From SCGC-AAA076-P13 sp964276235 (GTDB lineage: Bacteria > Pseudomonadota > Gammaproteobacteria > Magnimaribacterales > D2472), in the NCBI GenBank assembly GCA_964276235.1, contig CAXYEK010000001.1, positions 806,001-870,000 of the forward strand: 64,000 nt of DNA, given 5' to 3'. The translations under genes were made by a program, and so were the position numbers. Within the stretch, counting starts at the first letter, position 1, and every line of letters starts with the position of its first letter. Under the pieces are notes generated by a model. It was not told the DNA's origin. It made no database searches and worked only from the letters and a program-made list of their open reading frames with translations. Shown here in pieces: positions 8,566-17,388 of this stretch.

Positions 8566-10323
8566 ATGGGAATTCGGTCCCGAATATTTTTTATAGTTTT
8601 TTCTTTACTAGCTATAAGCATTTCAGTTGCATATGTAGTTTCAGAAAGAGATTTATCTAGAAATTTTAAATTCCAACTAGTTAATGAACTTGAAAAACAA
8701 GCAAGCCTTTTGGTATCTACTGTAGATAATTTAAATAAATTTTCGAATATAAGCGATGCAGACAATGCTGCCAATACTTTAGGAAAAGCTGCTAATTCAA
8801 GAGTCACATTTATAAGAAATGATGGAGTTGTTTTAGGCGACTCAGATTTAGATATCAAGGAAATACAATTAATTGATAATCATATTTTAAGAGAAGAGGT
8901 GCTGGAAGCCTTAGAAAATGGAACCGGATGGTCTTCAAGGTACAGTAATACTCTTAAGAAAGACCTTTTGTATTTTGCGATTCAAGATAATCAGGATCAA
9001 ACCCCAAATATCATAAGAATAGCTGTTCCTCTTTCATACTTAGAAAGTGCAACAGACAGTCTCGGTTTGTCTTTAATATTATTGTTTGTGGTTACATTTA
9101 TTGTCTCCATAATAGCAAGTGGAGTGGCGGTCAATTTCTTATATTCCAATATTCAAGAACTTTCTGACGTTGCTGCAAACATAGCAGAAGGAGACTACAA
9201 AAAAGGAAATATTAAGGCACTGCCAACTCAAAGAGTTGATGAATTTGGTAATGTTGCTAGGTCAATATCTCAAATCACAGAAGATTTAAAGAGCCAAATA
9301 AAATTGATTGCCAAACAAAGAGATCAATTTGGACTTGTATTGGATGACCTAGGAGAGGGCATATTGGTAACTGATACCAAGGGTGAGGTAGTTTTTTCAA
9401 ATGAACAATTAGCAATTATCTTAAATCTTAATGAGTTAACTAATAAAAATATAAAGGAACTAGATATTCCTGCTCTCAATTATCTTTTTAAAAGAGTTGA
9501 GAATAAGAAAAGAGCAGACATTGAATTTGAAATTGAATTGTCAGATAAATCTACAAAATGGGTTCTTGGATCTATGAATCAATCAAAAACTACTGGTGAA
9601 TACATCCTTGTAGTTCATGACATTACTCAACTTAGACAACTTAATTCTATGAGAAGAGATTTTATTTCTAATCTTTCGCACGAACTGAGAACTCCTGTAA
9701 GCGTAATAAGAGCTAATTCTGAAACTTTATTAGATGGTGCTCTTGAGAGCAAAAAAGATGCAAAAGTATTTGCAAAAGCTATATTACATAATTCCGAAAG
9801 ATTATCAGACATGGTTACTGATTTAATTGATTTATCAAGAATTGAATATGGAGACCTTAAGTTAAATATAAAAAAAGTAGATCTAAAAACTTTTATTGAT
9901 GAATTTACTCTATCAATTGAAAGCTTGACTAAGAAAAAAGATATTGAAATTATTAATAAATCAAATCATGAAGAGTTTGTAAAGGCAGACCTTCAAGCAT
10001 TAGAAAGAATAATGAACAACCTTGTTGATAATGCACTGAAATACTCTGAAAAAGGCTCTTCAATAGTAATATCTACAATAAAGGAAAATCAGCACATTAA
10101 GATAATGGTTTCTGATAATGGTATAGGTATATCTGATGAAGATAAGAATCATATTTTTGATAGATTTTATAGAACAGCTTCTGCAAGAGCCTCTGATAAG
10201 CAGGGCAGTGGATTAGGTCTTGCAATTGTTAAAAACCTTACAAATAGCTTAAATGGCGAAGTGGGCGTCGATTCTAAGGATCCTAATGGATCAATTTTTT
10301 GGTTTACATTGCCCATTAGTTAG
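8566..10323 (+). CDS. phoR: Phosphate regulon sensor histidine kinase PhoR
   Basis: A 585-residue membrane kinase. TM1 is at about 2-24, followed by a roughly 140-residue periplasmic segment, TM2 (about 166-192), HAMP (about 193-246), a PAS domain (about 255-350), HisKA with His372 in SHELRTPVS, and HATPase with the N box (about 484), DNGIGIS (about 517) and GSGLGLAIV (about 547). Unlike Escherichia coli PhoR, it has a real periplasmic loop and a HAMP domain, as in the longer PhoR/PnpS type, so it could sense a periplasmic ligand directly. Coupled to phoB. Confidence 0.87.
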   Translation: MGIRSRIFFIVFSLLAISISVAYVVSERDLSRNFKFQLVNELEKQASLLVSTVDNLNKFSNISDADNAANTLGKAANSRVTFIRNDGVVLGDSDLDIKEIQLIDNHILREEVLEALENGTGWSSRYSNTLKKDLLYFAIQDNQDQTPNIIRIAVPLSYLESATDSLGLSLILLFVVTFIVSIIASGVAVNFLYSNIQELSDVAANIAEGDYKKGNIKALPTQRVDEFGNVARSISQITEDLKSQIKLIAKQRDQFGLVLDDLGEGILVTDTKGEVVFSNEQLAIILNLNELTNKNIKELDIPALNYLFKRVENKKRADIEFEIELSDKSTKWVLGSMNQSKTTGEYILVVHDITQLRQLNSMRRDFISNLSHELRTPVSVIRANSETLLDGALESKKDAKVFAKAILHNSERLSDMVTDLIDLSRIEYGDLKLNIKKVDLKTFIDEFTLSIESLTKKKDIEIINKSNHEEFVKADLQALERIMNNLVDNALKYSEKGSSIVISTIKENQHIKIMVSDNGIGISDEDKNHIFDRFYRTASARASDKQGSGLGLAIVKNLTNSLNGEVGVDSKDPNGSIFWFTLPIS

Positions 10324-10360
10324 ATAATTCTCTTTACTTTTTGTAGTTTTACTCTTATTC

Positions 10361-10393
10361 TGTCACACAAATGACACATTTATGACACATGTG
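10361..10393. promoter_or_regulatory. PhoB-box-like array (three repeats, 11-bp period)
   Basis: Three 7-mers, TGTCACA (10361), TGACACA (10372) and TGACACA (10383), recur at exactly 11 bp, the helical spacing of PhoB binding half-sites. Read on the minus strand, the second and third give TGTGTCAT repeats close to the enteric Pho box CTGTCAT. A perfect 12-base palindrome (GACACATGTGTC, 10384-10395) overlaps the last repeat. A TATAAC hexamer at 10398-10403 follows, and a 28-codon ORF starts at 10420. The position just behind phoR suggests Pho control of the downstream transcript; orientation relative to that transcript is opposite to the classical case. Confidence 0.5.
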
Positions 10394-10419
10394 TCTTTAT
10401 AACAAATAGGGAAAAGAAG

Positions 10420-10506
10420 ATGATTAAATCAATGTGGAAAAATTTCCATTCCTTTATGAAAGCTGGAAGGCTCAATAAAGTAATAAAAATATCTGGCCTA
10501 AAGTAA
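10420..10506 (+). CDS. Candidate micro-protein (28 aa, basic)
   Basis: ATG at 10420 is preceded by a purine-rich GGGAAAAGAAG. The product begins MIKSMWKNFHSF and ends VIKISGLK; it is basic, with no membrane segment. It lies between phoR and gspC, directly downstream of the PhoB-like repeats and a -10-like TATAAC. It could be a leader peptide, a small regulatory peptide, or chance. No similarity recognised. Confidence 0.35.
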   Translation: MIKSMWKNFHSFMKAGRLNKVIKISGLK

Positions 10507-10595
10507 ATAGTTAAATCCTAACAATTTACATAAAAATGCCCGTTTAAATAACGGCTATGACATTAAAATGAGCTACACTGATAGGTCGCTTTAAT

Positions 10596-11003
10596 ATGTT
10601 AAATTTTAAAAAAATAAAAAAAATTCTATTGATGACTATTTATATCATAGCCATCTTATTATTTTTATTACTGCTAAATAATTTTTTTAAGAGCCCTGAC
10701 ATAAAATCTATAGAATTTAAAAGCTTAAATAATATTAAAACAGTCGAAGCTATAGTTGAAAATAATGACTCTGAGCAAGTTGTATCCTCTGAATTTGACT
10801 ATGAATTAGTTGGTTATAGAGCTGGAAAAATAGATGCATCAGTTATTGTTAAAAAAGGAAATCAAGAGTTTGTAGTTGCAATTGGTAATATGCTTGAAGG
10901 CCAATATGAGCTTATTGAAGTTAACCAAGATGAAATAACGTTTCGCAATGGTAAAAATTTATATAAACTTGATAACCTTGTAGGTAAAAAGTATGAAAAA
11001 TAA
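10596..11003 (+). CDS. gspC: Type II secretion protein GspC (short)
   Basis: A 135-residue bitopic inner-membrane protein. It has a short basic N-terminus, one membrane helix (about 10-30) and a periplasmic homology region (YELVGYRAG..., IVKKGNQEFVVAIGNML) that in GspC contacts the N0 domain of the GspD secretin. The usual C-terminal PDZ or coiled-coil domain is missing, so the protein is roughly half of enteric length. First gene of the gsp operon; its 3' end overlaps gspD by 11 bases. Assignment relies on position plus the HR-like pattern. Confidence 0.75.
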   Translation: MLNFKKIKKILLMTIYIIAILLFLLLLNNFFKSPDIKSIEFKSLNNIKTVEAIVENNDSEQVVSSEFDYELVGYRAGKIDASVIVKKGNQEFVVAIGNMLEGQYELIEVNQDEITFRNGKNLYKLDNLVGKKYEK

Positions 11004-12846
11004 ATTTAATAGCCTTATATCATTATTGATATTACTTTCGATAAGCAATCTTTCAGCTCAAGATTCTTTTATTTTAAATTATGAAAATGTTGATATAAAA
11101 AAAGTAACTCAAGATATTGCACAATTTTCTAAAAAGACAATCATTTTAGATCCTAGAGTAAAAGGAAAAATAACAATCTACTCAAATGCAAACCTGGATA
11201 GAGATCAGGTTTGGAATGTTTATCTTCGAACTATTCAGGTTAATGGCTTTAGCATAATATCTGAAAATGGCTTTGTTAGAGTTGTTCCAGAAAATGAAGC
11301 AACTAGGGATAATAGTGATAGATCAGGAGCTTCGGGTGATTTTGAGACTCTTATCATCCCATTAAAAAATAGAGCAACTGATGAAATATTGCCAATGATT
11401 AAACCAATAACTGGAAGGCAGTCCCATCTTTCAAATATAGCATCTATTAATTCCATTTTATTAGTTGATAGATCAAGCAATGTAAAAAGAATAAAAGATT
11501 TACTCAATGATCTTGATAAAAATAATACTGCAAAAATATCAATATTATCTCTTGAAAATTTATCTTCTATAGAAGCAGTTAGAATATTGGAAAAACTTAA
11601 AACTCAGAATAATCCTACTATCAATAAATTTGTTGCCATACCTTTCAGTCCAACAAACTCAGTAATAATTTCAGCCAATGATTTCATTACTCAGAATATT
11701 TCTAATACTTTAAAAGCTTTAGATGCTGGCGTTACTTCTGATGATTCTGTTGATGTAATATATTTAAAATATGCAAAAGCTTCGGATATAGATTCTATTC
11801 TTAATTCATTATCTGGAAGCTTTATCGCAGATGCTGATGGTAAAAAGACAGTAATAACTAGTCATGAAAAAACTAATTCTCTTATCGTCTCTTCTGCAGA
11901 AGCAAATATGGTAACTATAAGAAATGTTATTTCTAAATTAGATATTAGAAGAGCTCAGGTATTGGTTGAAGCTATAATTGTTGAATTATCTGAAACAGCA
12001 GCTAAAAATTTGGGTGTTGAAACCATTTATTCTGGTAGTGATAAAAATAGTGTTCCCATTGGTATAACGAAATTTAATGGAGCAGGGCCAGATCTTATTG
12101 CTATTGCTGGAAGTGCTGCTGATGGAACCAATGTTACTCTGTCGACTACCGCTCTATCATCCTTATTGAATACTCAAGGTTTAGTTGCAGCTTTTGGTGA
12201 TATCACTCCAGGCAGCGACAACTTTGCTGGCTTAATAAACGCTATTGCTCAAGATACTAATTCTAATATTCTTTCTACCCCTTCCATTTTAGCTATGGAT
12301 AATGAATCAGCCAGTTTAATTATTGGACAAGAAATTCCAATTACTACTGGTGAAAGCTTAGGATCAAGTAATGCGAATCCCTTCAGAACCACATCTAGGC
12401 AAGAAGTTGGTATTAAACTTGAGATAACTCCTCAAATAAACGAGGGTAGCTCGGTAATCCTTAACATTAAGCAAGAAGTGTCTGGAGTTGCTGGCGTAAT
12501 AACAAGCGGCATTGATTTAATAACTAACAAGCGTGTGATTGAAACAACCGTTTTAGTAGATAATCAACAAATAATTGTTCTTGGCGGCCTAATTGATGAA
12601 GATACACAAGAGACAATATCAAAAGTACCGGTTCTTGGATCAATACCAATTATTGGTAAATTGTTTCAATCCTCATCATCTACAGTTGTTCAAAGAAATC
12701 TTATGGTTTTTTTGAAACCAACAATTTTAATTGACTCTGCAACCTCTCAAGAACTATCTAGTGAGAAGTACAACTATATTAAAGCTCGACAAATACTAAC
12801 TGGTAAAAAAACAGAATTAATTGATTTAACCGAATCTAATAATTAA
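10993..12846 (+). CDS. gspD: Type II secretion secretin GspD
   Basis: Outer-membrane secretin, 617 residues. Signal peptide (about 1-22), N0 domain (NYENVDIKKVTQDIAQFS), then N1-N3 repeats, including IDTKKANSLIV-like repeats with the family spacing. The C-terminal secretin domain has ILSTPSILAMDN and the hallmark VPVLGSIPIIGKLFQ near residue 550. A short tail follows, which may carry the pilotin-contact region; no pilotin gene lies nearby. Overlaps gspC; gspE begins 8 bases downstream. Confidence 0.93.
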   Translation: MKNKFNSLISLLILLSISNLSAQDSFILNYENVDIKKVTQDIAQFSKKTIILDPRVKGKITIYSNANLDRDQVWNVYLRTIQVNGFSIISENGFVRVVPENEATRDNSDRSGASGDFETLIIPLKNRATDEILPMIKPITGRQSHLSNIASINSILLVDRSSNVKRIKDLLNDLDKNNTAKISILSLENLSSIEAVRILEKLKTQNNPTINKFVAIPFSPTNSVIISANDFITQNISNTLKALDAGVTSDDSVDVIYLKYAKASDIDSILNSLSGSFIADADGKKTVITSHEKTNSLIVSSAEANMVTIRNVISKLDIRRAQVLVEAIIVELSETAAKNLGVETIYSGSDKNSVPIGITKFNGAGPDLIAIAGSAADGTNVTLSTTALSSLLNTQGLVAAFGDITPGSDNFAGLINAIAQDTNSNILSTPSILAMDNESASLIIGQEIPITTGESLGSSNANPFRTTSRQEVGIKLEITPQINEGSSVILNIKQEVSGVAGVITSGIDLITNKRVIETTVLVDNQQIIVLGGLIDEDTQETISKVPVLGSIPIIGKLFQSSSSTVVQRNLMVFLKPTILIDSATSQELSSEKYNYIKARQILTGKKTELIDLTESNN

Positions 12847-12854
12847 AAATTTAT

Positions 12855-14354
12855 ATGAATGAAGAAACAAATCTCATTAATGTTTCAGACATTCTCCCAT
12901 ATGATTTTGTTAGAGAAAATGAGGTAATAGCATCTCACTCAGAAGAAGGATATGAATTAATTTCATCAAAAAAACTCACTCCAGCTTTGTATCATGAAAT
13001 AAAACGCTATATTAAGTCTGATTTTGTATTTAGTTTATGTGAGTCTTCTGAATTCAATGATCTATTAACAAATAGCTTCTCTATTAATAATACTAATTCT
13101 GATATCTCTGAAGAATTAACTGATGAGTTTGATTTGCAATCATTTGCTGGAAGTATCTCTGCTACAGAAGATCTCTTAAGCGGAACCAACGACACTCCAA
13201 TAATAAAACTAATCAATGGGATAATTAGTCAGGCAGTTAAAAGTAGGGCATCGGACATTCACTTTGAACCGTATGAAGATCATTTAGTAGTTAGATTTAG
13301 AGTTGATGGAATATTGAATGAAATTCTTAGGCAGGATAGTAAGATTAGTTCTGTATTAATTTCGAGAATAAAAATTATTTCAGGCTTGGATATTTCTGAA
13401 AGAAGACTTCCACAAGATGGAAGAGTTTCATTATCGCTTGGAGATAAAAATATAGATGTTAGAGTTTCAACATTACCCTCATCATATGGTGAAAGAATAG
13501 TTTTACGTCTTTTAGATAAACAAGCTGCACAAATAAACATAACTGAATTAGGACTACCATCTAAAATCTTATCTAACTATAAATCTTCTTTAAAAAACTC
13601 TGAGGGAATAATTTTGTTTACCGGTCCAACTGGTTCAGGAAAAACAACAACTTTGTATTCTGGATTGAGATATCTAAGTGACTCTTCACAAAATATACTT
13701 ACAGTTGAAGATCCTATTGAATACACTCTTCATGGAATAGGGCAAACACAAGTTAACACTAAGACGGGTTATACCTTTGCAAAGGGCTTAAGAGCAATCT
13801 TAAGACAAGATCCTGATGTAGTTATGATCGGAGAGATGAGAGATGTTGAAACAGCTCAAATAGGGATTCAGGCAAGTCTTACTGGTCACCTTGTTCTATC
13901 TACTGTTCATACAAATAGTGCAATAGCAGCAATAACTAGGCTCAGAGATATGGGTATAGAATCTTTTCTGCTAGCCTCTAGCTTAAGAACTATAATTTCA
14001 CAAAGGCTTGTAAGAAGATTATGTCTGAAATGCAAGGTTGAAAAGGAAGCATCAAATAACGATATTGATTTATTTAAACTAGATTCAAAACAAAAGGTAT
14101 TTGTTGCAAAGGGTTGTCCTGATTGTTCAAATACCGGATATCAAGGCAGGATAGCTATTGCAGAATGCATACAAGTTGATCAAAAATTAAAAGAAATGAT
14201 ACACACCAACTCATCAGAGAATACTATCTCTGAATATGTATTTAAAGACAACCAATCTATTGAGCAAGCCTCAACAGATCTTATTAAAAATGGCACTACA
14301 TCATGTGATGAGCTAATTAGAATAAATAATTTACAAGAAGATGCCGGCTTATAG
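12855..14354 (+). CDS. gspE: Type II secretion ATPase GspE
   Basis: A 499-residue hexameric secretion ATPase on the cytoplasmic face. The N-terminal GspL-contact domain (about 1-120) is followed by the N2 domain (ASDIHFEPYED), Walker A GPTGSGKTTT at about 257-266, the Asp box, VVMIGEMRDVETAQ (Walker B region) and the His box LVLSTVHTNSA. A four-cysteine zinc module (CLKC ... CPDC) near 393-430 marks GspE/PilB over PilT. Its 3' end overlaps gspF by 14 bases. Confidence 0.95.
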   Translation: MNEETNLINVSDILPYDFVRENEVIASHSEEGYELISSKKLTPALYHEIKRYIKSDFVFSLCESSEFNDLLTNSFSINNTNSDISEELTDEFDLQSFAGSISATEDLLSGTNDTPIIKLINGIISQAVKSRASDIHFEPYEDHLVVRFRVDGILNEILRQDSKISSVLISRIKIISGLDISERRLPQDGRVSLSLGDKNIDVRVSTLPSSYGERIVLRLLDKQAAQINITELGLPSKILSNYKSSLKNSEGIILFTGPTGSGKTTTLYSGLRYLSDSSQNILTVEDPIEYTLHGIGQTQVNTKTGYTFAKGLRAILRQDPDVVMIGEMRDVETAQIGIQASLTGHLVLSTVHTNSAIAAITRLRDMGIESFLLASSLRTIISQRLVRRLCLKCKVEKEASNNDIDLFKLDSKQKVFVAKGCPDCSNTGYQGRIAIAECIQVDQKLKEMIHTNSSENTISEYVFKDNQSIEQASTDLIKNGTTSCDELIRINNLQEDAGL

Positions 14355-15537
14355 TTATTCAGCACTAGATCAAAATGGCTTAAAGAAAAAAGGTGTTTTA
14401 AGTGCTCAATCAGAACGAGAAGCAAGAAGGTTTGTTAAAGAACTAAATCTGACTCCAATAGCAGTTCAAGAAACAAAAGGTAGTCTATCCAAAATATCAA
14501 AAGTTAAAAATAAAGATATTGTGATCATGACAAGGCAGCTCGCAACTTTATTAGAAGCAAATACTCCAATAATAGAAGCATTAAAAATTACCGCAGATCA
14601 GAGTAGTAATAAAAATTTAGTGCATATTCTTTTTAATGTAAGAGAGGATATTATTCAAGGCAAAAGACTAGGCTCATCAATGAAAAAATATCCAGGTGTC
14701 TTTAGCGATACATATACTTCATTAGTTACAGCTGGAGATTCTTCAGGTAATTTAGATGTAATTTTTGATAGACTTGCAGACTATTTGGAAGAAAGTGCCT
14801 CCATAAAACAGAAAGTTATATCAGCTTTAACATACCCATTTATATTAATAGGGTTTTCTATTATTGTAATTATTTCACTTCTTGCTTTTGTTTTGCCTCA
14901 AGTTGTGGGGCAATTTATAAAAGCAGGAGCTGAACTTCCATTTATAACAAAAGCCTTGTTAGGAATATCAAATAATATAAGTATCATTCTTATCGTTATA
15001 ACTCTTGTTATATTTCTTCTTTCATATGCATATAAGCAATATACGAAAATACCAAAAAATCTGATCAATGCTCATAAAAGAATTTTATATTTACCGATAA
15101 TTGGAAACTTTATTTTAATTTCAGAAATAGAAAAATTTTCTAGTACTATGGCTCTTCTCCTGGAATCTGGATCAAATCTAGATATTGCACTCGATGAATC
15201 TTCAAAGATTTTTAATAATAAATATCTGTCTATGCTTATATTCACTGCAAAACAAGATGTGGTTGAGGGAAAGGATTTTGTTATGTCCTTGAAACATACA
15301 AATGTTTTTCCTGATATATTTATTCAGCTTATTTCAAGTGGCTATAAATCAGGAAATTTAATAAAAATGTTTAGTAAAGTATCCCATTTCATGAAAAGTG
15401 AAATAGAATCTAAACGCTCTATTTTTCTTTCATTGCTTGAGCCCTTAGTTATTATTTTAATGGGTGGTTTTATTATGCTTATCGTTCTAGCTATACTTAT
15501 ACCTATAATGCAAATGAATACATTATCTTTAGGATAG
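14341..15537 (+). CDS. gspF: Type II secretion platform protein GspF
   Basis: A 398-residue polytopic inner-membrane platform protein with two T2SSF domains (about 65-190 and 265-390), each with a cytoplasmic helical bundle before a membrane hairpin. The N-terminus MPAYSYSALDQNGLKKKG is characteristic of GspF/PilC. It passes energy from GspE to the growing pseudopilus. Overlaps gspE by 14 bases, with gspG 3 bases downstream. Confidence 0.94.
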   Translation: MPAYSYSALDQNGLKKKGVLSAQSEREARRFVKELNLTPIAVQETKGSLSKISKVKNKDIVIMTRQLATLLEANTPIIEALKITADQSSNKNLVHILFNVREDIIQGKRLGSSMKKYPGVFSDTYTSLVTAGDSSGNLDVIFDRLADYLEESASIKQKVISALTYPFILIGFSIIVIISLLAFVLPQVVGQFIKAGAELPFITKALLGISNNISIILIVITLVIFLLSYAYKQYTKIPKNLINAHKRILYLPIIGNFILISEIEKFSSTMALLLESGSNLDIALDESSKIFNNKYLSMLIFTAKQDVVEGKDFVMSLKHTNVFPDIFIQLISSGYKSGNLIKMFSKVSHFMKSEIESKRSIFLSLLEPLVIILMGGFIMLIVLAILIPIMQMNTLSLG

Positions 15538-15540
15538 ATT

Positions 15541-15969
15541 ATGAAGAATAAAAAGAAAGGTTTTACTCTTATAGAGTTAATGGCAGTTTTAGTAATTTTA
15601 GGAATATTAGCTACGATCGTAGTTGTTAACGTTTCACCTGTTTTTCAAAGAGCAAATCTAGAGAAAATAAAAGCTGATATGGCTCAGACAGGTAAAGCCT
15701 TAGAAATATATAAGTTTAATGAATTAAGTTATCCTAAGACGTCTCAAGGACTTGATGCTCTCATAACTCCGCATTCAGAACTTAAAAATCCTTTTTTATT
15801 TCCAGAAGATGGCTATATATCTGCTTTACCTCTTGATCCTTGGGGAAGAGAATATATTTATGAAAATCCCCCTAGAAGATCAAAGAAGTATGATTTGTAT
15901 ACACTTGGAGCAGATGGTTTAGAAGGTGGCTCAGGCGAGGATTCTGATATTGGAAATTGGATGCAATAA
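15541..15969 (+). CDS. gspG: Major pseudopilin GspG
   Basis: A 142-residue major pseudopilin. A short basic leader precedes the prepilin peptidase site KKKG^FTLIELM, with Glu5 of the mature chain, a long hydrophobic helix, and the C-terminal calcium-binding loop (GADGLEGGSGEDSDIGNW) typical of GspG. Needs a prepilin peptidase for processing; the only one visible, at 1767-2576, is disrupted. Overlaps the gspH start region. Confidence 0.94.
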   Translation: MKNKKKGFTLIELMAVLVILGILATIVVVNVSPVFQRANLEKIKADMAQTGKALEIYKFNELSYPKTSQGLDALITPHSELKNPFLFPEDGYISALPLDPWGREYIYENPPRRSKKYDLYTLGADGLEGGSGEDSDIGNWMQ

Positions 15970-16447
15970 TTCCTCAAAAGGATTTACTTTAATTGAAATA
16001 CTAGTTGTTCTTATTGTTATAAGTTTGGCTACCTCTTTGATGGTAATAAACTTCAGCTCAGTAGCATCAATTCAGAATCAAAACACCTCACTCAATCAGA
16101 CATTTAATTATCTAAGTGAGGAAAGTATTGTGACAGGAAAAATAATTGGATGGGTTGCAAATAAAAATATAGATAATGCTTATACTTTAACGAATGATTA
16201 TGAATTAAAAGATCCAATAGAAGGACACATATCTCATTGGAAGAAATTACAAGGAAATAGGAAAACTTTTAAATCATTTGATGGTTCTATTAATGAAATT
16301 GATGATGATTATAGTGAACCTCTTTTAATTTTTTATCCTTCAGGTGAAAACTCTGGAGGAATTTTATACATTTATTTTAATGACTATACGCAAGAACTTA
16401 TTGTGGGTAAAAATGGAAAAATCCAATCAAATATTCTTAATGACTAA
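15950..16447 (+). CDS. gspH: Minor pseudopilin GspH
   Basis: Minor pseudopilin with cleavage site SSKG^FTLIEIL followed by a hydrophobic helix. No ATG is available. I chose TTG at 15950, giving a 10-residue leader; a GTG at 15926 would give an 18-residue leader. Either start lies within gspG, so the two are translationally coupled (about 20-base overlap). The C-terminal region is a poorly conserved beta-rich domain. The last 8 bases overlap gspI. Confidence 0.82.
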   Translation: MEIGCNNSSKGFTLIEILVVLIVISLATSLMVINFSSVASIQNQNTSLNQTFNYLSEESIVTGKIIGWVANKNIDNAYTLTNDYELKDPIEGHISHWKKLQGNRKTFKSFDGSINEIDDDYSEPLLIFYPSGENSGGILYIYFNDYTQELIVGKNGKIQSNILND

Positions 16448-16802
16448 TAAAAAGGGATTTAGTCTTATCGAGGTTGTTGTTGCCCTAGTTATCCTAAGCA
16501 CCTCTGTACTGACTATTTACAATCTTATTTTATCTACGAGTGGCTCTATTTATAAACTTGAGGATCATTATTTAGCAAAGGAAGTTGCAAATAATAGAAT
16601 TGCTTTAATTCATACAATAGAAAAGCCAAATATATCCTCTATTCGAAAAGGAACTTCGCTAATGGGCGGCAAAGAATGGTCCTGGGAAGAAATTTATACT
16701 AACGGGACAAGTGAAGAGTTTTTGCAATATGAGATTCGAGTAAAGCAATATAATGCTAACGAATATGCTTATAAAATAAACGGTTATATATTAAATGATT
16801 AA
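16440..16802 (+). CDS. gspI: Minor pseudopilin GspI
   Basis: About 120 residues from ATG 16440: leader MTNKKG^FSLIEVVVALVIL with the prepilin site, a hydrophobic N-terminal helix and a small C-terminal domain with GGKEWSWEE, a Trp-rich segment typical of GspI. The longer frame from 16344 only adds sequence that duplicates gspH in another frame. Forms the pseudopilus tip with GspJ and GspK. Overlaps gspH by 8 bases and gspJ by 8. Confidence 0.85.
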   Translation: MTNKKGFSLIEVVVALVILSTSVLTIYNLILSTSGSIYKLEDHYLAKEVANNRIALIHTIEKPNISSIRKGTSLMGGKEWSWEEIYTNGTSEEFLQYEIRVKQYNANEYAYKINGYILND

Positions 16803-17388
16803 TAAAGGATTCACTATAATCGAGGTTTTGGTTTCACTTGTAATACTTGCATTAATAGCTGTCATTTCTTCAAATATCTTACAATCTTCATTGGATACTA
16901 AAGAGATTTCATCTATTCAACTTAACAACATTAAAGAATTAAACTTATCTTCAAGCATATTGAGAAGAGATATTAGACAGATAGTAAATATTCCATCCAG
17001 AGATTTCTATGGCAATCAATCCAACGGTAGTTTTATAGCTAATCAAAATTCCAAGACCATACAATTTACCTCTACTATAAAGTCATTATCAAATGATGTT
17101 TCTCCAATAAAAAGAGTTATGTATATTTTTAAAGATAATAATTTAGTTAGAAGACAATATTTTTCATCCAACCCTTATGATCAAAATGAATATATAGAAA
17201 CAATTGCAATAAAAAATATTACTGAACTAGATTTTTTCTTTATGTACAAGAATGCATGGAGAAATCAATGGCCTTTGGATGATCCAAACACAAAGAGCAA
17301 GATACCAGTTTTAATAAAAATGGAATTTACAATTAATGGCAAAAATTATACTTGGTTAATAGAGCCCAATATATCTTATGAATTCTAA
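16795..17388 (+). CDS. gspJ: Minor pseudopilin GspJ
   Basis: A 197-residue pseudopilin with an unusually short leader, MINKG^FTIIEVLVSLVIL, and the GspJ-type continuation SSSILRRDIRQIVNIPSRD. The C-terminal part (WPLDD...PVLIKMEF) matches the GspJ fold pattern. Tip-complex component. Overlaps gspI by 8 bases and gspK by 11. Confidence 0.87.
   Translation: MINKGFTIIEVLVSLVILALIAVISSNILQSSLDTKEISSIQLNNIKELNLSSSILRRDIRQIVNIPSRDFYGNQSNGSFIANQNSKTIQFTSTIKSLSNDVSPIKRVMYIFKDNNLVRRQYFSSNPYDQNEYIETIAIKNITELDFFFMYKNAWRNQWPLDDPNTKSKIPVLIKMEFTINGKNYTWLIEPNISYEF

Noticed and set aside
10538..10556. Short inverted repeat before gspC, considered as terminator
   Set aside because: Only five base pairs and no T run.
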